The position numbers and the translations under genes are program-made. Below, piece by piece: positions 49,501 to 58,800 of a stretch of 64,000 bases of DNA. Under the pieces are notes generated by a model, which was not told the origin of the DNA, made no database searches, and saw nothing but the letters and a program-made list of their open reading frames with translations. Every line of letters starts with the position of its first letter. Position 1 is the first letter of the stretch. This DNA is from Sanderia malayensis (taxonomy: Eukaryota; Cnidaria; Scyphozoa; Semaeostomeae; Pelagiidae). The DNA is taken from NCBI GenBank assembly GCA_013076295.1, contig RQOL01000519.1, positions 62,001-126,000 on the forward strand, read 5' to 3'.

Positions 49501-52500
49501 ATAACATTAATCAGACTTAATTATGAATATAGAAGGATTTTAAAGTATAAAACCTATTCCAAAGCAATAAAATCTTGTTTTCAATCAATTAATATCACTA
49601 TAACGTCCATAAATTTCAACATCTATGGACTTCGAATTCAGGTATATAAATTTTATATACTTCTTTCTATAAGAATATAAATTTTTCCCGAGCCTCAGGA
49701 TTTTTCATTGTTCATTGTGAGTCTCGGTATATTCTCATGGACAATAGTGTTAAATAAAAAAGTGTGAATATTACGCATAAGGTATCTATTCCTGCTATTT
49801 TGAGGCATCTCATCATCTTGAGAGCATTTTCAACTGTGGAGCGTGAATATTTCGACAATTAAGTGGTTGGCTAATTAGCCAAGCTAATCACAAATGACGT
49901 AAACAGGGCCATAAGAAACGTGAAAATATCTCGGACGCCTTCTGAAGTTGTTTCGACAAGAAACTCCGAAAACGTGCGAAGATTAGCAATCTCTCGGCCA
50001 TACCAAGTTTTCGATGATGTGTGACAAAGTGGAAAATTGGGAAAAACTCGCCAATTTCACACTCATCAAAATAGGAAGCATTAGCCAGAAGCTGTTCTGC
50101 AACTACTTCCTCTCGAATCAATATTATTGCATAATAATTATTGCCGCCAAACTTGTAAAAGTATAGTGCACTATCGCATATTATTGCATATAAGATATTA
50201 CATATATCGAAAAAATTGGTTTCTTTTAGCTTAAATGGGGTCACTGCCCGAAAAATATTGTAATTCTACTGATATTAAAGTTCAAGAGAACAAATGGAAA
50301 TATCCAGAAATAGTTTGACCCGAAAACCATGGAAAACGATATTCCACCGGGCATGGTGGGTGTGTCACGTGGTGTCGCGTTTACGACGACCTACCTTTCA
50401 ACATCCTTTTCAAGAGCGAATTTCTTTGGAGCCAGGTCCAACGCTTTTTACCACGTCCCTTGGACGAATTTGATTTTGGCATCGTGCTCACTCGCAAATC
50501 TAACTCTTTCGCAAGCAAATTCTGCTAAACAGCAGAGCAAAATGCGCTGTTGTGCTGTAATTTTGTAATGAAATGGAAATAACGAAATAGATTGTCCCAC
50601 AAGACGCCAATGACTTGCAAATTAGATCTTAAATGTACTTTTGTTGTACTGAGACCGATGAAGGAATATATTAGCCCTGTTTTGAGTCTAATTCCTGAAT
50701 ATTAAACCCAAGGATTGGGGAATTTCTATGCGGGTTAAGATTGATAATCTTGTGCTCAAAGTTCTTTATGCTTATATTTTACGCCGGCCTGTGTTTCCAC
50801 GCTAAATGCAAATGGATAGAGTAAGATTGTCAGACGAGGATTTGGGGACTACACCCAACAACACACCAATGTTTTGAAAATAAATTCAACATTTTAAATT
50901 GGGGCGAATTTGCATTATAAAGAAGGAAGGAGACGTTATCAATTATCCGAAACAACATCAATTCATTGTATATCAAATCTCTGACCTCATTCGCTGTTGT
51001 AAGGCCAGTCAGGTAGCATCCACGTGCAAACATCAAATGGCAAATAATGAAAATTTAATACAGTATTTTTGAAAAAGCAGGTCGTTGTTCCCAAACGGTG
51101 ACCATTTTTTATGACAACAAACTATTACCCCACTTGCAAACCTTCACTTTTCCAAACAAAAAGTACACGAAAGTAAAGTATCTTGATAATTACCAAAGTA
51201 CGCCTCCCACTTTTTTCTAAACTCCTCCTCGTCTAAATTGGAAGCTTCCATTTTCTGCTTTACTTTGCTGTGTCAAAATTGCTGTTACACTTACAACATG
51301 CAATATTTTGCCAAACTTCATAAACATTAGGCCGCGTATTGGCAGATTCACTTTGGAAAATTCACAATTATCATCACAACACACTTTATCATAGCTTTCA
51401 GTACCGTGAATGTCTTGATTGACAAACTTGTCAACAACAACAAGTCCGCTATGACATTCTGTTTGTTCTACTTTTTCCAGTAAAAACAAAGATAACGATT
51501 TGCATTTCTATGAAAATCTGCCGACAATTTGAGCCGCGTGGCCCTTCAGCCTCGACAGACTGACCACGTGCACAGGTTGTAAGTGAAATTTGAAACCAGG
51601 TGAATGAAGCTCAACTTAACTTGTTGTTTTATTCTTATATATTGTTCTTTTAATAATAAACAGTTTGTATATTTATATTAATAATGAATAATCCCAAAGA
51701 CATATGTTCACAGTTGGGCAAACAGATTTGACCTTTTCTGTTCTTTCAGGACGAGAGTTAGAAAAATCAAGTTATTGTTGTTTCGTGGAACAAGCAGAGA
51801 GTGTTTAAAGAATTTCATTCAGTCTTTTGTAGCGCGAGATATTATACTTCAGCATATTTAAATCATGTCCTAAGAGATGTTTCACCCTTTCATTAATAGG
51901 ATGTCGCCATAATGCAAACATTTATTTATTATTTTTAAATGTCACACAGGCCGTTAACTCAAGGCCCGAGAGACTTCATTAAAATAAATCTGTTAAAAAC
52001 GACTTCTTTCGCTTTGTGAGCAAATTTGGCGCGAATATAATGTCTTGTCTCGAAATATTTCAAGAAAAACAAGGGCCCTATATTTTTGATTTGCATGTTT
52101 GCAACCCGGATGGCTAAAAATCGCATGCATTTAATCACAGTTGATCTTATTAGGAGACAAGTATTAAAATACGATTATTACATGTCTTTCTTGATTTTCA
52201 CCTTTACAAATTGGCTGGTTATAGTTGTCTGGCCGTTCTGTAACGTGCAAAGCTAATTTTGTTTCGGAGTGGTGAGCCAAACGAGTTTCCCGTTTTTACA
52301 AGAAATGTTGTTTCAACCAAAGCCTGTTGCTGACCCAGCTTTGGTCGTTCCATCCAAACATGCCACACCCATTTCATCTAAATCGCGTGAATTAAGTGGC
52401 AATAAACCTAAATTTTACTTTCAGACAGTTTCCAGACGGTGTGCATGATACCAGACAAAGTATTACATTACTTGCTGTCACTGAACTGAAAGTTATTAAT

Positions 52501-52692
52501 GAAGTTATAAACGAGCCACAACATGTGCTGGTATATATGTCGCGAGCACAGGTCCTAAAACGTGCATTTCGTTACGGACTGACCTGATACTTTTCCCACA
52601 GCTAAATCAGCAATTGTTGGTTGTTGAGAACCGGGACTTCTTGGCCTTCTCTTTCCTCTCGGCGTAGGCGTAACTCTTTGATGAGACGCCAT
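18009..52692 (-). CDS. Spectraplakin (MACF1/dystonin-type cytolinker), 3' end in gap
   Basis: About 45 minus-strand coding exons with consistent phases, about 3,000 residues before the gap; exons are listed with the domain blocks. Order: alternative N-termini, two calponin-homology domains, plakin domain with embedded SH3, about 11-12 spectrin repeats, then a long basic/acidic tail. This order and the sequences match spectraplakins, which link actin to microtubules and intermediate filaments or membranes. Differences from vertebrate MACF1: a short rod, a 250-residue acidic insert inside the plakin domain, and no plakin repeats seen. EF-hands and a GAS2 domain are not found, but could lie in the gap. 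Two introns use GC donors or weak sites. Naming it MACF1 or DST is not justified because the two split within vertebrates. Confidence 0.9.
19678..34290 (-). CDS. Spectraplakin rod of about 11-12 spectrin repeats
   Basis: Exons 34168-34290, 33915-34069, 33691-33829, 33236-33532, 32963-33046, 32381-32728, 28369-28614, 24688-24780, 24440-24523, 23685-24002, 23393-23525, 22775-23004, 22304-22594, 21590-21916, 21248-21344, 20820-21094, 20232-20546, 19678-19911. They encode about 1,263 residues of helical repeats at about 110 residues each. Repeat-start tryptophans are visible ([95 protein letters not shown]). The rod is less than half the length of vertebrate MACF1. Intron 33830-33914 uses a GC donor. 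The 3.6-kb introns in the middle hold little else apart from the candidate exon at 26448-26501. Confidence 0.88.
22149..22227. repeat. Small inverted-repeat element (about 79 bp)
   Basis: Starts aaacctgtcttaatggtgga and ends tccaccttagacaggttt, near-perfect inverse complements, with ggcggacacctgccctggtt in the middle. It lies in a spectraplakin intron. It fits a MITE remnant or an RNA hairpin. Confidence 0.6.
26448..26501 (-). CDS. Candidate alternative first exon for a short rod-tail isoform
   Basis: ATG at 26501, 18 codons ([18 protein letters not shown]), donor GTATAT in phase 0, which joins exon 24688-24780 ([14 protein letters not shown]) in frame. It would give a protein lacking the CH and plakin domains. 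It sits alone in a 3.6-kb intron, as internal promoters often do. Short ORFs can occur by chance, so this is tentative. Confidence 0.4.
28615..32380. other. Large spectraplakin intron, mostly unique AT-rich sequence
   Basis: A 3.8-kb intron between rod exons 32381-32728 and 28369-28614. Apart from two diverged satellite copies at 31840-32180 nothing was recognised. A 60-residue plus-strand frame at about 31154-31348 has no known match and is probably chance. Confidence 0.5.
31805..32185 (+). repeat. Two diverged copies of the 184-188 bp satellite
   Basis: Two tandem units 188 bp apart (ctagaaggctg at 31868 and 32056) share the order ctagaaggctg, tctcaaRctgat, gaaggtcctaattagtagga, gtgagtgacatttc and tttgatttttctaac with the arrays at 6305 and 57126, but are strongly diverged. 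Confidence 0.75.
34520..34762 (-). CDS. Spectraplakin acidic linker exon after the plakin domain
   Basis: A symmetric 243-nt exon (phase 0-0) encoding [40 protein letters not shown] and [20 protein letters not shown]. It is rich in E and D and has no recognised fold. It takes the place where vertebrate plakin domains continue with further helical repeats. Being symmetric it could be an alternatively used cassette. Confidence 0.8.
34882..40894 (-). CDS. Spectraplakin plakin domain, second part with SH3
   Basis: Exons 40766-40894, 40600-40668, 40270-40431, 40023-40127, 39731-39826, 39306-39431, 37130-37276, 36821-36883, 35249-35340, 34882-35008. Matches to MACF1/dystonin: [100 protein letters not shown]. 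The SH3 spans three exons: [34 protein letters not shown] and [20 protein letters not shown]. The next repeat begins [20 protein letters not shown]. The SH3 is embedded in the helical repeats as in all plakins. Like plakin SH3s it has few of the classical proline-binding aromatics. Confidence 0.9.
35529..35697. repeat. MITE with pogo/Tigger-like ends
   Basis: About 169 bp beginning cagtaaaatcccaagcactc gaacc and ending ggttcgagtaatattactg. The ends are imperfect inverted repeats sharing CAGTAA and ACTCGAACC, and the inside has more actcgaacc-like motifs. This end sequence is typical of pogo/Tigger-derived nonautonomous elements. No transposase is present. Confidence 0.65.
37693..38151 (-). 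CDS. Candidate alternative first exon encoding a transmembrane anchor
   Basis: ATG at 38151 opens 153 codons to a strong GTAGGC donor in phase 0, matching the following SH3-side exon 37130-37276. It would replace the CH domains and the first plakin half. The N-terminus is a signal-anchor: [34 protein letters not shown]. About 110 unrecognised residues follow ([41 protein letters not shown]). The alternative, an exon skipped into the main transcript, is unlikely because the upstream frame would start at the ATG-proximal noncoding leader. A membrane-bound dystonin isoform is known in mammals, but there the anchor precedes the CH domains. Confidence 0.6.
39455..39640 (+). repeat. Single diverged copy of the satellite unit
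   Basis: Matches the unit at ttcgaaattcggctttcatg, ataaagttattcactagttg, caaggccgtaattagtaaga and tgagccaaatt, inside a spectraplakin intron. Confidence 0.75.
41718..42675 (-). CDS. Spectraplakin large exon: acidic disordered insert in plakin domain
   Basis: A single 958-nt exon. It starts by finishing a spectrin-like helix ([20 protein letters not shown]), then carries about 250 residues rich in E, P, S, V and [61 protein letters not shown], a Ser/Arg block ([20 protein letters not shown]) and a run of serines. It then re-enters helical sequence ([27 protein letters not shown]). In vertebrate spectraplakins the two helical parts are close together, so this looks like an inserted disordered, probably phospho-regulated, linker. 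Confidence 0.85.
42816..47209 (-). CDS. Spectraplakin plakin domain, first spectrin-like repeats
   Basis: Exons 47090-47209, 46759-46844, 46582-46651, 46387-46451, 43367-43409, 43158-43208, 42816-42979; phases 0, 2, 0, 2, 0, 0, 2. Recognisable stretches: [110 protein letters not shown] and [20 protein letters not shown]. These align with the region just after CH2 in MACF1/dystonin. The intron between 46387 and 43409 houses the intronless ORF at 43698-45311. For exon 46759-46844 the other frame is also open, but only this one keeps the phase. Confidence 0.85.
43698..45311 (-). CDS. Intronless 536-residue ORF nested in a spectraplakin intron, unknown family
   Basis: ATG at 45311 to a TAA at about 43699, same strand as the host gene, in the 3-kb intron between exons 46387-46451 and 43367-43409. 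Chance would not keep this frame open for 1.6 kb in AT-rich DNA. The N-terminus is predicted helical ([33 protein letters not shown]). The middle is polar and disordered (rich in D, N, K, S). The C-terminal third is basic with two SxIP-type motifs in basic context, [11 protein letters not shown] and [13 protein letters not shown] at the very C-terminus, plus several Cys pairs ([13 protein letters not shown]). SxIP is the motif that recruits proteins to microtubule plus ends through EB1. It could be an independent gene or a separate terminal exon of the host. Confidence 0.65.
46905..47045 (+). repeat. MITE-like element, copy 3
   Basis: Begins cagtaaaaacccgcatataa and ends aggttcttaatccattgttt then cttatacgc. 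It is a close match to 17612-17742 and lies in a spectraplakin intron 29 kb away. Confidence 0.75.
47460..51251 (-). CDS. Spectraplakin actin-binding domain (first exon, CH1, CH2)
   Basis: Exons 51194-51251 (ATG at 51251, [19 protein letters not shown], phase 1), 49260-49321, 48966-49133, 48605-48697, 48339-48424, 47734-47930, 47460-47566. CH1 contains [60 protein letters not shown] and [22 protein letters not shown]2 contains [70 protein letters not shown] and [16 protein letters not shown]. This is the tandem CH actin-binding module of type CH1-CH2 and the residues are closest, by eye, to MACF1/dystonin. Confidence 0.93.
50395..50482 (-). CDS. Candidate alternative first exon ([15 protein letters not shown]...)
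   Basis: ATG at 50482 opens 29 codons ([29 protein letters not shown]) to a GTAGGT donor in phase 1, which joins CH1 exon 49260-49321 in frame. It is strongly basic, unlike the start at 51251. Alternative N-termini in front of the actin-binding domain are a known feature of spectraplakins. Confidence 0.5.
52584..52692 (-). CDS. Candidate alternative first exon ([16 protein letters not shown]...)
   Basis: ATG at 52692 opens a 36-codon frame ([20 protein letters not shown], then [10 protein letters not shown]) ending at a GTCAGT donor in phase 1. That is exactly the phase needed by the CH1 exon 49260-49321. The peptide is basic and Pro-rich, very different from the acidic N-terminus starting at 51251. 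No other minus-strand gene lies downstream to receive it. Transcript data would be needed to prove it. Confidence 0.5.
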
Positions 52693-53584
52693 AGTTAGAA
52701 CACGTTTATGCTTGTCAATTTGAAATTGTTCAGCGTCAATTCTTACACGCACAATACTATGTCTATCTCTAAATTGTAGGCCAGTGGACAGATATGGCTG
52801 TTTACGAGCAGGTCTAGCACGGAGATTGTTTCATTATGCTGTTTTCTAATCTCCGTTTTGGTTTATTACCCATGCGAGCCAAATGATTTATCTTTCAAGT
52901 GACCTTTTCAAAGAAAAGAAAGCCCACAAGCGACCTCCAGCATCCAACTGCGGCCTCAATCTCATGCAGAAATCTCGGCTCGGCTCGGACGGAATGTTTC
53001 GCACGAAAAAATTCGCAGCCAGCAAAAAAGTAAATGCAATCCCAAAACAGAATGCTGCAAAATTTCGTCAACATGAGATTAGGAATATATTGAGAGTTGT
53101 TTACAAGCCAGTCTTATTCACCCGTCAAATTCAATTGTCAATAACGAACCATGGATTTTAAGCCATTGTGGGCCCCTAGCCGTCCTTTATTCAACACAGA
53201 CAATCGATGAACTAATAGGCCCCCGAGTTGCGGTGTCTGCATTTGACTTTTTTAACCTCTCAGATGTGGGCAAGCTTTGTCAATGCAATGCAAGACCCAG
53301 ATAACTAACTGATCTGGGTCTACAACTTCAACCACTAGACTACCTCTACGCACAATGCTAAAGGGGTTAACTTGCAAAAAAAACAGAAGAGAAAAAACAA
53401 CTGATTTTGTTTGGTATAAATTGGTCAGCTCTATTTGAACGTCAACAGAAATTTGGCTTACTACAAAACAGGTAATTACGAAAAATGTAACTTGCAAAAA
53501 ATCACACAGTGTTAGCCTTTAATTAAAACAATTGATGTGAAAGAAACAATGTTCATTGTAAATCTTTGCTTTGGTAATCTGCGT

Positions 53585-55471
53585 TTACTTGGAGACGAGA
53601 CCTGCAACGACTCCAGATTCAATGCCACATTCGTCACTTCCTCTGAGGATTTTAAAGAATCCCTTGTCACCCCAATCTTCATTCCAGGAGTTTGCTACAA
53701 GCCTGTAAAACAAGTCAAACCATATTTAACTAAATAAATTTATTCACATCCTTTCTATTTATGAAATTGCGTAAATCAACCAGAATTTGGAACAAACAGA
53801 CGTCCACGTACCAATATGGATTTCCACCTTCACTTCCCCATCCAAGAATCTTGATAGCATGTCCTCCGAGAAAGCCACCAGTGACATGTTGGTAGACACC
53901 TGAACCAAAACAAGACTTTTTCAGTATAAAACACTCACAAACCAAATTTACTCATGCCTTATTTGCCATCAAATAATCATCTTTATCAATTTAATTTGTT
54001 CACCTGATTTGTATGTAGGAAAGTCAGCATAGACAGAGAAGGCACCTTCAACTGGACCATGGCTGTAAATTTCAGCCTGAATTGTGTGAAAACAGAACTG
54101 CTCACTCTGTAGGCAGATACACCAAAATGTGTGTCAGCTTTGTAAGTAACATTGTAGTCTAGAATAAGAAGCATAACATATGTAAAAAAATGACAACTAA
54201 AGCTAGAAAACATAACAGAGATTCTTAAATGAACAGAAAATGTAATAAAGCAGTAAAAAAAAGTGTGTGAAATCATTGTCTTACTTTCTTCACACTTTCG
54301 AGTACATTCTGGGGTGGGTAAAATTCCTTTGCATTTTGGGTATTTTCCAGTGACGTGGTGATCGCAGTGTGGGATTGAATAGGGGCGACAGCCTTGTTTA
54401 CTCCCTGCTTGTCCCCCAGTCACGAGTCCTGAATTCTTAAAGTACTCCCTAACAATTGAAAATGATCATCAAGTAATTATGCAGACTGTGGGAAGACTGA
54501 GAAAGTAAATCAAATAATTTTGAAAGTAATGTTATGGTCTTACCAAGCAGATTCAGGGTAACCACCATTACATCTGCAACAGAATAATCAATAATGATTT
54601 ATGTCTTTGCAAAATGCATACATGTTAGTTTAGTGTCTGGTGGATGGAGAATTAAAGAGAAATTACAGGATAACAGGCTTCATGTTCTCCTTACCCAAAG
54701 CCACAACCACCGCAGCAGGAGAGTAAATCTTCAGCTGAAATGTGATATTGATGTTCACCACTTGATGCAATGCAAATGCGATCAGTCATTGCCTCAACAG
54801 CACCAAATGCCTAAAACATAATTATCATAATTAATAATTATCATAATTAATAGTTATCATAATTAATAGTTATCATAAGTAATCTTTTGCATTGTGGTTC
54901 ATTCAGTTCAGTTTCACTTTCACTTCCAGGGATGGTATAATTTTTTCAAATATATTAAAAAGTTTTCTCTACATACCCAACAGCTTCCACAAGATCCCTG
55001 GTCTCTGACTTCTTTTATTGAAGGACACTTAGGCCATTTCTCTCTAGCGTCAAAACTTTCTGGAAGTTGCTCAGTTCCCAAAAGGGGCTCTTTTACTGCA
55101 TGACGAAAAAATATGAAGACATTTGATTATGGGTGGGTGGCCGGTGGCTGACAACACCAATAATGTAAACTCTAAAATCTTTATAATACTCTGGTGAAAA
55201 TTCATCACTTTAAGCAATAACAATAAATAAATAAATAATTACCGTCAAGAGTGTGTCCTTTTGGGTTTTCAAGCGCACCAAGGAGACCTTTGACATAGTC
55301 AACTGAAACTCCTTCAAAATTCTTGCCAGCCTTCCATGTTGTTCCTCTTGTGTTTACGAAATCAATAATTTCTTGTGATAACGGCTGGAAATCTGTTGGA
55401 ATGTACTGTTTGTTGATTCCGCGAGCAGAAACAGCCAAAGCAAGAAACAAAATACCAAAAAGAACCTTCAT
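53585..55471 (-). CDS. CTSB: Cathepsin B cysteine protease, with a one-base frameshift
   Basis: Eight exons: 55243-55471 (ATG at 55471), 54977-55095, 54695-54810, 54544-54573, 54285-54448, 54004-54158, 53812-53899, 53585-53702 (TAA). Signal peptide ([16 protein letters not shown]), propeptide ([20 protein letters not shown]), catalytic Cys in [20 protein letters not shown], occluding loop with paired His ([20 protein letters not shown]), catalytic His in [11 protein letters not shown] and Asn in [14 protein letters not shown], ending [13 protein letters not shown]. It is a lysosomal papain-family peptidase. Exon 54004-54158 is one base short: the frame breaks at about 54081 between SSVFTQ and [13 protein letters not shown]. 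Restoring one base gives 339 residues, the length of human cathepsin B. All catalytic residues are intact. Confidence 0.93.
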
Positions 55472-55823
55472 GACGGCAAAACTACTTCGACTAACAACTT
55501 TGCAGGCACAAAGACGAAATAGAAATAGAATAGGCCTGGCTGGAAACGTGGTGTCATGTGATATAAGTCATCTGACTGCTTTTGTGCAAATCACGTGGAA
55601 ATCTGTCAACAAATGGGCCACATGACATTATTGATCGAAAGACAACAAGATCAATAAAAGTTGAGGACAAAAGTCATACATACAAAGACAAATTATAAGA
55701 TTTCTCAAAGATAGGTTTCTGAGATCTGAGATAAATTTCTCAACTTAAATTAACGACTAAACAGTATTTAAATATTGATATGTTTAGTGCCATCGTGGTA
55801 CGAATGGTGGAATTCAAAGTTTT

Positions 55824-58800
55824 CTAGCGAATTGGTCTTTTCGAGTTGTAGACCTTGTTTCCAATTGCGTCTGTGGAACAACGTGCAAATTTGAGTAGAA
55901 GAGCATTCATTGATTCCTTTGGGCCGCACAGATCTCTAAAATTAGACAGAGAACGAAACCATAACTGAATCTTCTTTATGCCAAGGTCTCGGGTTCAAGT
56001 CTAGCAACAAAGCGTCAAATATAAAAAACAATCTTTGTCGTTGAATTACCTGATGTAAGGTTCAATTTCTTGCCGTGTCCATTTTGATCGAACCTTAAAC
56101 AATGTATTGAATCTGAAAATAAAACAAAACAATATGTAGTCGAGAAACAATATGTAAACACGATTGTAATTTCTTATACAAATTATGCTTCCCTACTGGT
56201 TCATCTGAAAAACAATGCTTTATCAGCGAGGCAACTTTACTTCAATATGCGGATTCAAACTTGCAAGACTGCAACAGCTACAAGAGCGTGTAATTTTCAC
56301 ACCTATGGAACACCTGTTGTACAACTTCTAATTTATGGTAATCATACCTTTCTTGTGGATCTTCAGGTAAGTTTGATGCAGGAAAATGCCAAATAACTGC
56401 AGGGTGCGAATCTGTGTCTTCAAGTGCCAAGCCCTAAAACAAATGAACAATTTAATTATCACAATAGCAAACAAGCGTGGAAAAGTTACAAAATTCACAA
56501 AGACAATCGAATGAAGAGAAAATATAAATAGGGTTGAATACGGAGTGAGTAAAAAGGGTAAAAATGCTTTGAAAAACCTGTAGTTGTTCAGATTTTGTTG
56601 TCATTCCATCCGGGACACTTTGCCTCCATGCCTCGAAGAATTCGTGATGATTAAACTATAAGCAAAATAATTAGTTAAATTATGCTGTGAAAACTAGTAA
56701 ATTGTGGAATAGAATGCGAAAGTAAACAAGAGCATATTGAAGACATTTATTGTAATTAAGACGGAATGAAACTGGTTCGTAATAACAAAGACAACAAAAA
56801 GTTGTGTTACCTTATCAGCCCCTCTTAAGATGCACTCGGCAAAGAACTGACAAACTTTATTTTCATTTAAACTGTAAATAACCTCCGAAGAATCTGCAAA
56901 CCCAAATAAAATAATCAACATGTAAAATTACAACGATACACTTCTTCTGCTCTCCACATCAACATTAAACCAGTCGCTGGCACTACAAATGCTAAATAAA
57001 AGAAAATGCATAATAAATGCTAATGAAACAACATACCATTTGATTCTGTTTTAATGCCATATAAATTCAAGCAATGCTCGATAATTTCTCTGAAAATAAA
57101 ATAATCTAAATCTATTAAATCGCCTGTTTATTTTGAAAGTATTCATGATGGATACATAAAGTTATTCACTAGTCGCGAGCATTTGAAATTTTTAACTTTT
57201 GAACCAAGTGTCCTAGAAGGCTGAAAATTGTTTCAACGTGATCAGAAGGACCTAAATAATATGTTCTGATCATTTGTTTGCCAAATTTCAATCAATTTCG
57301 ATTTTTGATTTTTCGACTTTAGGCTTTCATGATGGATACATAAAGTTATTCACTAGTCGCGAGCATTTGAAATTTTTAACTTTTGAACCAAGTGTCCTAG
57401 AAAGCTGAAAATTGTTTCAACGTGATCAGAAGGCCCTAAATAGTATGTTTTGACTATTTGTGAGCCCAATTTCAATAAATTTCGATTTTTGATTTCTCGA
57501 CTTTAGGCTCTCATGATGGATACATAAAGTTATTCACTACTCGCGAGCATTCGAAATTTGTAACTTTTGAACCAAATGTCCTAGAAAGCTGAAAATTGTT
57601 TCAACGTGATCAGAAGGCCCTAAATAGTATGTTTTGATCATTTGTTTGCCAAATTTCAATCAATTTCGATTTTTGATTTCTCGACTTTGGGCCTTCATGA
57701 TGGATACATAAAGTTATTCACTAGTCGCGAGCATTTGAAATTTGTAACTTTTGAACCAAATGTCCTAGAAAGCTGAAAATTGTTTCAACGTGATCAGAAG
57801 GCCCTAAATAGTATGTTTTGATCATTTGTTTGCCAAATTTCAATCAATTTCGATTTTTGATTTCTCGACTTTGGGCCTTCATGATGGATACATAAAGTTA
57901 TTCACTAGTCGCGAGCATTTGAAATTTGTAACTTTTGAACCAAATGTCCTAGAAAGCTGAAAATTGTTTCAACGTGATCAGAAGGCCCTAAATAGTATGT
58001 TTTGATCATTTGTTTGCCAAATTTCAATCAATTTCGATTTTTGATTTCTCGACTTTGGGCCTTCATGATGGATACATAAAGTTATTCACTAGTCGCGAGC
58101 ATTTGAAATTTTTAACTTTTGAACCAAATGTCCTAGAAAGCTGAAAATTGTTTCAACGTGATCAGAAGGCCCTAAATAGTATGTTTTGATCATTTGTTTG
58201 CCAAATTTCAATCAATTTCGATTTTTGATTTCTCGACTTTGGGCCTTCATGATGGATACATAAAGTTATTCACTAGTCGCGAGCATTTGAAATTTTTAAC
58301 TTTTGAACCAAGTGTCCTAAAACTTGTCTCAAAATGATCAGAAGGCCCTAATTAGTAGGTCTCGACATTAGTAGTATGGGCATTTTTGGAATATCGCTGC
58401 GGGCTACTAGGTTGGCGGGATTGGAATATTCTTTCAAAGTTTGGTGGTCAAAGACCCTAACCCTAACAATATGCTACGCCTTTAAAGAGCGGCATAATAT
58501 CTAACATATATACATAACATGAAAAAACGGGAGATAAAAGCTTTGTTAATTGTTGGGAAAACGATTCCACAGAGAACATGTTTATACAAATCAAAGAAAC
58601 TGCACCTACCTGGGATAAAGCTCTTCTAAAATATCACACGTTGTATGCAGTGGAATTTCCCAATACTTCCAACTTTCTTCATCTAATAATTTCAATATTT
58701 GCGCAAATGCTTTTTCCTTGTACGCAATGTCCAACAGTCTCCAATAACCTTGTAAACAAAATTCAAAGAGTTAGATGAGTGTATCTTACGTAGCAAAACA

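Larger units (their letters stand above)
49322..53584. other. Spectraplakin 5' introns and upstream region
   Basis: Apart from the three candidate first exons (51194-51251, 50395-50482, 52584-52692) no coding sequence was recognised. A minus-strand frame at 49888-50244 is open but has no known match or matching splice phase. The region 52752-53584, between the most upstream first exon and the end of cathepsin B, is the likely promoter area. Confidence 0.4.

Noticed and set aside
49888..50244. Minus-strand 118-residue ORF in a spectraplakin 5' intron
   Set aside because: No recognisable motif and no in-phase splice partner found; AT-rich chance ORF is likely.
54004..54158. A 29-nt intron inside the cathepsin B exon
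   Set aside because: It would restore the frame, but is shorter than any plausible intron and would delete residues that align with other cathepsin B proteins.
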